From Trichomonas tenax (Eukaryota > Parabasalia > Trichomonadida > Trichomonadidae), in contig JALKBU010000175.1 of assembly GCA_023091735.1 (NCBI GenBank), positions 1-64,000 of the forward strand: a stretch of 64,000 nt of DNA. The letters are read 5' to 3'. Positions within the stretch are counted from its first letter, which is position 1; every line of letters starts with the position of its first letter. Below the pieces are notes generated by a model, which had not been told where the DNA came from, searched no databases, and worked only from the letters and a program-made list of their open reading frames with translations. Below, in pieces: positions 39,880-50,100 of the stretch. Position numbers and translations under genes: made by a program.

Positions 39880-40535
39880 TCAAACATTCAATTGCCACAT
39901 TTACAACGTTGAGCATAATCAAGGTTATATATTCTTAATTAATCCAAAAAAAATTAATTATCAAATACAAGAATAAAATCCCTTGGAAGTTGTAATATTT
40001 CATTGTTTTGATTAAGGGTCCGATCCGGTCAAATAAGGATCTATCGTCGCAAAATATAATTTTTATTTTGTTTTAGATACAAATCCTGGTTTAATATGCA
40101 AATATTTATCAAAATCTCGAATTTTTTGTAGTATTCTGGAGAACGTCTTGAAATGTGGTAGACTAATGAACATCAAGAAAAAACTTATCGATTCAGATAT
40201 TGCACAAAATATCAATATATATATTCTGTGAAAAACGATTATCCGCATCGTACTCTCAAAAATTGAGTGGATTTTTGGTCGCGGAGCGGACCCTTAAAGA
40301 TATGGAAGAATTTTTTTACAAGTTTGTTTTTTGTGAACTTTTGTAGTAAGTAAAATTGATTGATTTCATATAGTCATGCTTCAATGGTGACCAAATTTGT
40401 GTCATTGAAAAGCCTATTTGATTTCATATAACAATTTATATTACATCAATATAATAGGATACAACACATATAAAAAGAAACATGTAAATATATGATTTTT
40501 TATGAGAGTAATAATGATATAACTATATTTGACTT
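39880..40535. other. Intergenic, no gene seen
   Basis: AT-rich. GGGTCCG at about 40016-40022 and CGGACCC at about 40290-40296 form a small inverted repeat enclosing ~270 bp. The sequence between has no named coding content. Confidence 0.4.
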
Positions 40536-40825
40536 GAATGGAAACTGGAAGGAAATCAATAATTATAGATTCTGAACTAATTGAGAAATTCCATTCGTTT
40601 TAAGATCGATATCTGCAAAACAAGAAATAAAAGGAATATTATTTTCTTGACCTCTAAGTATTAAATAGGTGACCAGATAAATAAACATAGAAAAATTCTG
40701 CTTTACATGTATTATTGATAAAATTCGAAAGTGAGCCAATTGCTGAACCTCCTTCTGTGATTGATTGTGAATACATTGAAGGAATATTTATCTTATTGAT
40801 TTCAAAGTTTGAAGACTTTACAAAA
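40536..40825 (-). pseudogene. Beta-helix-like surface protein fragment
   Basis: Blocks EINKINIPSMYSQSITEGGS, LSNFINNTCKAEFFYVYLSG and, in a shifted frame, NIPFISCFADIDLKTNGI. This is the same strand-repeat style as the 1.77-kb and 39.2-kb genes. Stops and a shift are present, and the 5' end abuts the promoter of the CFAP100-like gene. Confidence 0.4.
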
Positions 40826-40835
40826 AATCGTTTTG

Positions 40836-40840
40836 TCACT
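40836..40840 (+). promoter_or_regulatory. Initiator TCACT of the CFAP100-like gene
   Basis: TTTTGTCACTTTTCC contains TCACT with +1 A at 40838, giving a 17-nt leader before the ATG at 40855. The same TGTCACTTTT core is found before the proteasome gene. Confidence 0.65.
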
Positions 40841-40854
40841 TTTCCAAAATTTAC

Positions 40855-42228
40855 ATGGATGATTTAGAGCAAATTTTGCGATTCACTGACATCTCCGCGG
40901 ACGGAGAAGCAGTGGAATACAACACAACCGGAAATCCATTCATCACTGTATCCCGAAATGCGCAAGTTGAAACACGAGAAAAGCGAAATACAAGATTATC
41001 TCGCGAGCAATTAATTTTAAACAACAGAACTCTCGAGGAAAGGGCAGAGCAGACACACATACGTGTCCCAGTCCTCACAACACCCGCTTCATCGCAACAT
41101 CAAAGCAGAGCTGTTTCTGCTGCTTCAAAATCTGTTGGATCAATAGAACAGATGCAGCTTAGAACGAGAACAAAAACAATTCCAGAAAAAATGTATCAAA
41201 TGCGTCAAGTTTATTTGACACAATTATTAATCAACAAAAAACAAGGAGACATCGCAAAATTGAACAGAATACAGATAAATACAGAAGCACGAACCCTTAA
41301 AGCAGAACAAGATGTTTCAGATGAAGCAAATGAATATAAAAATTCGATGAATCAGCTTCAAGCAGCGCTTTCAAAGAGCAGAAAACAAGCAGCGGAGAAT
41401 GCAGCTTTGTATTCAACTCTTCAAAAAGAATTAATTCAATTACAAGCGATTGTAAACGCAAAAACTTCAATAATATCAAAGAACGAAGAAATACTCGAGC
41501 AATACCAAGAATATGAAAAATTCTTGAAAAATTTCGTGAATGAAGACATAGATAGCATTTTTGAATATTTTAATCATCCATCAGTTTTAATTGAGGAAAT
41601 GGACCTTTTGCAGAGTGAAACATTGAATTTGGTCAAATGCTATAATCATTACGTTGAAGCTGAAGGTGTTTTAAATGATAAAGTTCAAAAACGAAAATTA
41701 TTGCAAGAAAAAGAAGAAAAAGAAATAACGGAAAATGAGAACAAACCACGTGATTTTACGACGGTTGACTATAAGAATATCAGTGCTGCAAAGCAGAATG
41801 ACAATTTAGATCAAGAAATTAGTAATTTAACTAAAATGATAACAGAAACATATGTAGTATGCTTCGGAAAGTGTCCTGATATGTCTCCTATGAATATGCT
41901 CGAAAAAATTGAATCTTCATTAGAAAGAATGATTAAAATCGAAGAAAGAGTCGCGCCAGAGATTCTCAAGGAGATTAAAACCAAGAAGGATGAAGAGAGA
42001 AAGCTCAAAGAGCGTCTTGATGGACAAGAAAAAAGAAGATTGGAACAATTGCGTAAAGTTGAGCAAGCATTGCAAAGAGCCAATAAATCAATTCCTAGAC
42101 ATGACAGGAAATTCCCGAAGGAAAGAATGCTTCCAGTTAAACTTGTTCAAAAACGAAATAATGAAAACGATATTTTGGCCTCTCTGCAGGAAAAGGAGAA
42201 TGCTCTTCTCTATGGCCAGCTTGAATAA
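40855..42228 (+). CDS. CFAP100: CFAP100-like axonemal coiled-coil protein (DUF4200)
   Basis: 457 residues. The N-terminal segment contains TTGNPFITVSRNAQVETREK, like the NPF-x-P start of CFAP100/CCDC37. From about 110 to 240 runs a DUF4200-type coiled coil (EKMYQMRQVYLTQLLINKKQ, then IISKNEEILEQYQEYEKFLK), and more coiled coil and basic sequence follow. CFAP100 and CFAP73 form the MIA complex, which links inner dynein arm I1 to the doublet microtubule. The trichomonad flagellar location is inferred. The frame is intact, with an initiator 15-20 bases upstream. CFAP73 or another DUF4200 protein is the alternative. Confidence 0.78.
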   Translation: MDDLEQILRFTDISADGEAVEYNTTGNPFITVSRNAQVETREKRNTRLSREQLILNNRTLEERAEQTHIRVPVLTTPASSQHQSRAVSAASKSVGSIEQMQLRTRTKTIPEKMYQMRQVYLTQLLINKKQGDIAKLNRIQINTEARTLKAEQDVSDEANEYKNSMNQLQAALSKSRKQAAENAALYSTLQKELIQLQAIVNAKTSIISKNEEILEQYQEYEKFLKNFVNEDIDSIFEYFNHPSVLIEEMDLLQSETLNLVKCYNHYVEAEGVLNDKVQKRKLLQEKEEKEITENENKPRDFTTVDYKNISAAKQNDNLDQEISNLTKMITETYVVCFGKCPDMSPMNMLEKIESSLERMIKIEERVAPEILKEIKTKKDEERKLKERLDGQEKRRLEQLRKVEQALQRANKSIPRHDRKFPKERMLPVKLVQKRNNENDILASLQEKENALLYGQLE

Positions 42229-42718
42229 ATTCTTTTTTGTTTGTGTATGTATTAAGAGACAACGGGCTTTTTTTCTTATCGTTCGGACCTTTTTTCCTAA
42301 AATGTAAATTTACGTACGTTAAGGACCCCATTTTAGTAGAAAGCATGCTCTGAAGAAAATAGAAAGTTCATTACAGATATAATGAAGATTAAAGAATAGG
42401 ACATTAATTCATTCGTGTACAGCTTCCTCCCATTTGATTATTATTATCACATTACTAATATAATAATTCAGAAAAATTCATATCACAATTTTACGAAGTT
42501 ACCAGAACTGAACATCCATCAATATGCTACAACCTATCAAAGGGTATTACAGTCATTATTATGTTAAAATATAGAGAATTTAATATTTTTGACAATATGA
42601 CGTGTAAAATAAATTCAATGACGTGTAAAAAAAATTTTTGACACACATCATGATTAAAGTTTAAAAAATATTTTTATTGTATATTCATATTGTAATCATG
42701 TGGTAAATGCTAATAAAC
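42229..42718. other. Intergenic with TGACGTGTAAAA direct repeat
   Basis: ATGACGTGTAAAA occurs at 42597-42609 and 42618-42630, 21 bp apart, with TGACA half-sites at 42590 and 42639. Otherwise nothing coding. Confidence 0.5.
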
Positions 42719-43165
42719 TTATAAAAAGTACACATTAGCAATATTAAAGAAGCAATATCCTTTAACTTCATTGATACTCGGAGGCAAAATCATTTCTGTT
42801 AATGAAGTACAATTATAGAGTGTCTCCCAATTGAGTTTTGTGAGCTCAGCTTGGAGCGACAGTGTTGATAGATTCACACAATGTTTGAAAACACCATTTC
42901 CAAATGTTTTAACATTAAATGGAACTGTTAAATGTGTGAGACCGGAGCCAGCATAAGTATTTGTGCTAATGTGAACGATGGATGAAGGAATGGTCATTGT
43001 TGTGATGGAAGTGCAATTATAATATAGATAATCGTCCAATATATACTGCCTTTCAGTTAAGAAGCACTCTACAAGTGAGATAGAGTCTTTGAAGCAGCCT
43101 CTTGCCATATACAGGATTGCATTAATGTTAATGATTGTTGTGAAATAAAAACGCTTATCGATCAC
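42719..43165 (-). pseudogene. BspA-like leucine-rich repeat fragment
   Basis: A 148-codon frame with LRR_5-type units: TSITTMTIPSSIVHIS, GLTHLTVPFNVKTFGNGVFKHC and TSLTEMILPPSINEVKGYCF. The pattern C-x-x-L-x-x-[LI]-x-[IL]-P-x-S[IV]-x-x-I-x-x-x-x-F is diagnostic of BspA proteins, the largest trichomonad surface family. Both ends are missing (no signal peptide, no membrane span), so it is a fragment. Confidence 0.7.
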
Positions 43166-43904
43166 AAATTTACCTATAATATGATATATCTGACCCTAAA
43201 AATCAAATCGAAATCGCTTTACATTTTTTAATTTTGATCAGAAATATGATACCTACATCAAATGTAGATATGAATTTAATGGGTTTCGTGGTTTATTATC
43301 GTTTTGATGAGACTATCATTTTTATTTTATAGTGTTTTATTAATATGGCCATGAAAAGCAAAAATCAAAAATCAATTTTCTTCGAAGAAAATTGTGAGAG
43401 CAAAAATTTTGCTGTCTCATGAAAATGCTCAAAGCAAGTATTTAAATAATAAAGTTGATTTGTAAACACAAAGTTTTGAATTGAAAATAATCGGTCGGAT
43501 TGTATCTTTGATTTTTGTCGATAACATTATTTTTTATATATTTATATTTCTTTAATGATCGGGATTCCGAAATGATAGTTTTGGTCAATAAATATGGATT
43601 TTCTTAAATTGGTTGAAAAAAATTGAAAATAATCCTTAAAATATCATCAACAGCCTTCAGTTATATGGATTTGATATGAAATAGTAACTTGGTTGTTTTT
43701 CCACAGGTTTCATCGCTTCACTTATTAATAATTTTTATTGATTCATATACACTATTGAACAAAAATCATCACCACAGTGAAAAAAAAAATAAAAACAATG
43801 GACAAAAACAACTAAAATACTTTTTTGTAAATTCCAGAAATAAATTTTGTGTTCATTCGATATCTTTCTTTATTTGTATTGATATCTTAAAGTTTTGATT
43901 TTTC
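43166..43904. other. Intergenic, no gene seen
   Basis: AT-rich sequence between oppositely oriented BspA fragments; no reading frame worth calling. Confidence 0.5.
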
Positions 43905-46050
43905 GTGGCTTTTGTAATTACTCTCAAAATGCCTGGATCGATATCTAATGATGTACTTACGATAACAGGGTCTGGAGCCATAACAAACATGTGGCAGAGT
44001 AACTCAGCGATCCTTGTTCTCGTTATCAAAGAAGAATTGACTTCGATTCCAAATAGAGGATTTTATCAATGCGGAAATCTTTGGAATGTGATTCTTCCAA
44101 ACAGCCTAACATCGATTGGAGAGTACGCTTTTTACCAATGCAACAAATTAAAATAATTACGTATCCAATAAATAAACTTACAATTAATGAGTTTGCATTT
44201 AGTTATTGTGGATTTACAACAGTAGAAATATAAACGAAAACGCTTACTATTGGATACAGAGCCAATCAATATTGTTCAAATATCAAAAAAGCGACATTTT
44301 TATGTGATACACTTTCTTTAGGTAGTGGAGAGTTTTATAGTGACGGAAACCTTCAAAATATCACTGTTGTGGCCAAATTAACAATTGTTCAAGGCTCTGC
44401 TTTCAACGGAATCAGTAACTATAATGTAACAATAAATTCTGACAGCGTTGTTTTTCGGAACGGAAGTTTGCAATACACGAATGGTCCAACAAGATTAGAA
44501 GTGGTTTCAAACGATGCAACATTCGATGGCTATGCAAACTATGGAAATGATTACATGAAAGAATTATCTGTTATAGCTAAAAATCGAATTTCCGTTGTAT
44601 ATCAAGCATTTTATGATGCAGATGCCTTGATTATAGTTGAACTAAATGGAGACAATGTAGTAGCTAATGATTATGCATTTAGATATTGCAATGCCTTAAA
44701 TAGAGTTATCATTAGTGGTAACAATGCAAAATTAAAATATTATTCATTTGGAAACTACTACGGTCTTTAAAATGTTGATTTAAACTACAACTACACTGCT
44801 TTTGTATCCAGAGCATTTTCAGAAGATTATTCGATGGCAAATGTTAACTTTAACTCAAATTTCACGGACATTGGTGAAAATGCTTTGGTGAACTGCGATT
44901 GGATTCAAAACTTAACTATTCCTTGTGATAAAGTAAGAATAGCTCAATATACATTCAATAATGTGGATCACATTAAAAATATCATTTTTATTGGTCAAAA
45001 TGTCGACATTCCACCATGTTGCTTCTTGTACAGCCCTGAGTTACAGAGAATTAATTTTCCAACAAACTATACAAACATCAACCATCATGCTTTCCAAAAT
45101 TCTGGTATACTTACCCTCAATTTTACATCAAATACAACAGGTATAGGTATGGAATCATTCAAATGATGCGGAAGATTAACAAGAATTGATTGCAATTCTA
45201 ATTTCACATTTATTGGGAACCTTTCCTTTGCATTTAATGAAAAAAATATATGAAGTTCACTTCATTGAAAACCCCGTTCACTTTGAAATCAATGCATTTT
45301 CAGCAGCGAGAAACTTTGCAGTTTTGACAGGACTAACAAATTACACTTATCTCGGTGATAGTTTTTTAGGAACACAATGATTACAGAGTTCAACCTGACT
45401 TCACAACCAACTTGTTTTGGAGCAAATGTTTTTGAGCAATATTGGTGCTTACAGAACGTCACTTCAGCTCCACCTTTCACCTACATTCCCGATAACACAT
45501 TTTCATTTCTTGGAGCATTAACTAACGTTTATCTATGCCCAACTGTAGAGAGAGTAGGAAGTAATTGCTTCGCTAATTGCTACAATTTAGACAATTTCAC
45601 TTTTGATAATAAGAGCATAGTTTTTGGAGACAACTGCTTTGCCAATTGCGTGAGATATATTTATGGAGAATACTCAAGTCTGAAAAATAACACAGCTTCC
45701 AATATTTATCATAATACAGGAGTCAATAGTATAATAATTAAAAAGAATACAGTGTACGGAAACGGACAATTTAGTTATTGCAATAACTTAACAAGCATTA
45801 CCATAGAAAGCAGTGTCAAAAGCCTTCCTGGATATTTATTCAGCAGTTGCAAGAATATCACAACAATCAATATTCCAGATTCCTGCTCGAAATTGAGCAA
45901 AGGTGTTTTCTCGTGCTGTTCTGCATTAGTTACAGCAAACATTCCAAAAACTGTTTATGCCGTTCCAATTCATTTTTGTTCATATGCAGGAATCACTGAG
46001 TTCTATTTGCATGACAATATATTTAGAATAAGTGAAAATGCATTTGAACA
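43905..46050 (+). pseudogene. BspA-like leucine-rich repeat protein, multiply disrupted
   Basis: The N-terminal domain SNDVLTITGSGAITNM is followed by many LRR_5 units (NLWNVILPNSLTSIGEYAFYQC, LTSITIESSVKSLPGYLFSSC, ITTINIPDSCSKLSKGVFSCC). Frame changes occur near 44155 (A/T run), 45243 (A7 run) and 45375. In-frame stops are TAA at 44231-44233, TAA at 44768-44770 and TGA at about 45164. About 700 codons of a once full-length protein remain. The 3' end runs into a pogo-type transposon, which supplies a foreign tail from DLKNQQ on. The TAA at 44768 sits where BspA repeats normally read L-Q/K-N-V, fitting CAA-to-TAA. Confidence 0.75.
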
Positions 46051-47175
46051 AGATCTGAAGAATCAGCAAACAGCTACGAATCGTCAAGCACTGGAGAATC
46101 GACAAATATCTATTATTGTGGCAAGACCAGCCTTGCCGTTCTGAAATGCTTCCGCTGAACATGCTGGCTTCCAGGTTGCTCAAGTAGCTGTTGCTGTGGA
46201 GGTTGCCGTTGCTGATGCTGTAGAGTTTGCTGATGCCGAGGCTGATGCTGTGGAGGTTGCTATTGCTGCTGAGGCTGTGGTGGAAACTGCAGCTGTGGAG
46301 CGGGTTGCATTGCAAGAAATTGATGCCACACTGGTTGATGAAGATGCTCTTGGTTCTGCTGTACTCTTTGCCGCAGTGCAACCAACTCACGTTGATGGTT
46401 TCTTATTCTTCTTTGCTCTTCTCTTTGAGTAGCTGCTGTCTCAATCGTTCACTGTGCAAGTCTATTCTTCGTATCTGGTCCTGGAACGTGATGAAAAGAT
46501 GTGGTGGTGGAGACAATACAAGACTCGATTCTTGCGAGTTAATGATTCTCTGCATTAGTACAATTGGATTCAAGTTCAAGTACATTGGTTGAATCGGCCT
46601 TTCATACTCTAGTTCGAACATGCGATGTAGAATTGGTTGATTGTTCAGCCATTTATTGCAAATGAATGGAACTCGTTCAGGAGGAAGAACTCCAACATCA
46701 TTGATTCTTAAGAAAGGTGTATCAAGAGCAGCATCTTCATCTAATGGGAATATTCCGGACATCTTGAAGGCAGCCTGTATGTTTGAAGCTGTACATGTCT
46801 CTCCTAGAGCATGTAAGAATGAGTTGGAAATCAAGAATCTTAGTTCTTTCGCCGTGAACTCAGTATGTTGAATGAGCACTCCACGAATCGGATCCAAATT
46901 ACAGCATGCATTATCAAAAGCAGATTTAAAGCGAGACTTCAGAGGTCCGAAAATACCAACATCCAATGGCTGAAGGATATGCGAAGAGTGTCCAGGAAGA
47001 ACTAACAAATCAATGTTGAAGAGTTCCAACAACAAAGCAGCAAGAAAGTTAAATCTGGACGGATGCCCGTCGACAATCAACAGATACGGTTCGTCGATAT
47101 TAAAAAAAAACTTTGGTATAATTTGTAGCTTTCGAGAAAGAAGAGGTTTAGAGGGATTTCTAAACGGTCATTATA
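46051..47175 (-). mobile_element. Pogo-type (DDE_1) DNA transposon remnant
   Basis: A minus-strand transposase fragment fills the interval between the BspA pseudogene and the 3' end of the HECTD4-like gene. No terminal inverted repeat is obvious by eye. The left boundary is placed where the BspA reading frame turns into reverse-complemented Gln-rich transposon sequence; the right boundary is where the transposase frame ends, 22 bases from the neighbouring stop codon. Confidence 0.6.
46143..47170 (-). pseudogene. Pogo/Tigger-like transposase, N-terminus missing
   Basis: The open frame (about 47170 to 46403) contains the second catalytic Asp in LIVDGHPSR and, exactly 35 residues later, the third in SSHILQPLDVG. 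This D-x35-D spacing and the LPGHSSHILQPLD block are typical of pogo/Tigger/CENP-B-like DDE_1 transposases. The first Asp and the helix-turn-helix/CENP-B DNA-binding domains are missing. After an A-rich stretch the frame shifts into a Gln/His/Pro-rich tail (RVQQNQEHLHQP, QQPQHQ style) with a further TAG, to about 46143. Inactive. Confidence 0.8.
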
Positions 47176-47196
47176 AATATTTATAAATAAACAAAA

Positions 47197-50100
47197 TTAC
47201 AAAATTTTCTGGAGAATATCACTAATAGCTTTCTCTTTGTCTTCTGCTTCGAGGAGAGATGTCTTGCGAACAAACATTTCTTCACGAAGACGAGGAATAA
47301 GTAATGGACTGAGTTTTTCTGTGACTTGGCGTGGGAATGTTAATGGTAAGATTTGAATCACCCATGGGAAGATTGGCGAATTGACATCGAAGATTTTACG
47401 AGGTCCTTGTGCCATTTGGACACCACATCTGATCGCACGAAGCTGTGGCATAATTGGATCAAGTCTCTCAGAGATTGCTGCCTTTGTTGACTCAGCTTGT
47501 GCGAACTCTGGATCGATATCGAAGAAGTCGTCATTGATGATGGTGCCGCCAAATGCAAATCTGATAACAATCGCTGAAACAGGCAATGGCAAAGATCTTC
47601 CTGCACTTGCATTCATCATCATATGGAATCCGAATCCAATGAATGCAATGAGTTCATCGAGTGATGTTGCTGTTGATCGTGGAATCAAAGCGGATTCATC
47701 TGTGAACAAAGGCTGCTCGAATATATCATCTTTAGCTTCGCGAACAACACGAAGAATTGTTGTTAAATCTTTGATGTTAAGGAGCTGAATGTCTCTGATA
47801 AAGTTTTCGCCAGGGAAAACGCCGAAAGTAGCAAACTGCTGAGCAGCTCTAACATAGAAGTTCGTAAGTGAAACAATAGAGATTGGGATATATCCGCAAA
47901 CTTGTTGTTTTGAAATATTGTCGTTGTGAGGAATTGCAATTGAGCTGATAAGAGGAATGAAGTTCTTGAATGATGATGTGAGCGGGAAATCTGGACTTTC
48001 TGCTCTGCAGCTCTTCGCTAATGATATGAGAAGCGAAACTCTGTATCTTGAAGCTTCAACGGAAACAGACTGGAAGAACTTTGAGAAGTAAGAATCATCG
48101 AAAATCAACAGGTTTTCATAATCAATGAGACAAATTGCCATCGAATGTGCCAAAGCTTCATCTTTTGTTGTCCATGAATCATGAAGTTCTTTGTAGATGG
48201 AAAAGATCTTCAAGAAATGAGAATAACTTGGATGCTCAACAGCTTTCTCTGTGTAAATTTCCGCGGTGAGATTCTGTGTGTTTTCATCACGAGTCAATGA
48301 AAACTCGATTTCCTCTTCTTCATCATAAACATCGAAAAAGCCACTTCCTGTGATTTCTTCTCTGCCGAGTTTGATTCTTCCTGGTTGCACTGCTTCATCA
48401 GATAACTTAACATAGACTCTTGGAACACCAATTGTTTCAACTGTTAATGTTTGAGGAACATTTTCGTCTGTATTACTTGGTTCTAAAGTATGTTTGTGTT
48501 TGTATGATCTCGATTTCATTAATGCTTCAAATGAGAATGATGTGATAAGTGGTGGTCTAATCGAGCGAAGGAATGGGAATACAGAGCTTACAACTGAATA
48601 TGGAGAAAGTAAATCAGCTGTAATTCTCTTGAATAACTTAGAAGCTGCTGTGTTTGCATTCTTGACTTCAAGGAAAGGTTCGATGATGTTAATAAGTCTT
48701 TCTCTGATCTCTGAGTCTGTCTTTCCATCACCAACATATGTGTGAAGCGAGAATATTGACAAAGCAAGTCCAAGCTTCGAATCTCTTGTTAACAAAAGAT
48801 TCTCTAAATCAATCAGCTTCGAATATTTGACTTTATACTCTACGTGAAGCAAATGATTAGAAATTATTTTAATGAGCCACTCGGCGAGAATATTTCCGAA
48901 CAGAAGAAGATCAGAAGACATTGCACGCTTGAATAATGGAAGGAAGATTTCTTTATGCATGAGTTTTGACAAATTAAGTCTCTCGCAATGTGAAACAACG
49001 AATGAAATGATCTGCAAAGCAAGTCTGAAGCAATTATCATCATCACTTGTGTTCATTGAGACTGGGAATATCTCTAAGAATGCGATATTTTCTTGTCCGA
49101 GATTAGAAATTGTAAACATGTCTCCGAACATTGTCATCTGAGCGTTTTCTGTTTGAGATTCGAATCTGAGAACGTATTCTTGATTAAATGAGTTTGCAAT
49201 GAGTGGCAAATTGAGATTTGTATCACAGAATCTTACATAAATTGCATCAGCATTGCGTCTTTCAACTTCAACTAAAACATCATTGTGTTTGTTGGAGACA
49301 ACAACCGGTTCAAGAGATCTCTTTGCCAAAAGTGCACCAACAGACTTCTTGATCAAATTCCTGAAAACATTTGGACGCTTAATGGCGATATGAGCAAATA
49401 TTGGGCTGAGAGTATCGCAGCAAACAGCAGTGAAATCATCATCACCTAAAACTGTCGCTGCTTGTGTAACAACTTGTTCTAAAACGGCATCATCAGAGAA
49501 TGTATCGATGTGTTGCATGACAGACAAAATGTGGATCAAATTGTTATCCATGTTGATCTTGTTAGTGAAGAAATCTTTTTGGAGTCCTGGAGTCAACATG
49601 CAAAGTCCTTTCTTCGCTTGTTCTGTCATCGGGAAGAATAACGATGGACTCAAATATGGTCTCAATGTTCTCTGCATTCTTTCATATGCAGCGTAAACGT
49701 TTTGTGGCTCTGTGCAATCAGCGAGAGAATAGATATATCGCATTGGAAGATCGAGAGAGATCCATGTTTGACTTCTGTGATTGAACAATCTGACACTTGC
49801 TTTTCCTGTTCCTGGGATCTGTGTGAAAACGCCGCTCCTGTGGTAAAGTTTAGCATCGATATCAGCAGCTGTTAAGATGCATGGACGCTCAAATGGAACT
49901 TCGGATTTGTGCTGAGATTCGCCATTAACTGTTTCGAGTTCGAATGGAATCTTTCCTTGGAAAACAGATTCGAATGAATATGGAATGCATTCTGCAGAAA
50001 GTGTTGGAAGGAAATATTCCGTTGCTTTAACTCTGTGGTTCGGATAATTCTTAACATCAAAGATGAATGGAGTAAATCCTGAATTAACTTTAAGACGTTC

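Noticed and set aside
40016..40296. Terminal inverted repeats of a small transposon (GGGTCCG/CGGACCC)
   Set aside because: Only about 7 bp match; too short to support an element, no target duplication seen.
46196..46432. Ala/Val/Asp-rich plus-strand frame (VEVAVADAV type)
   Set aside because: It is the antisense of the Gln/His/Pro-rich tail of the pogo transposase.
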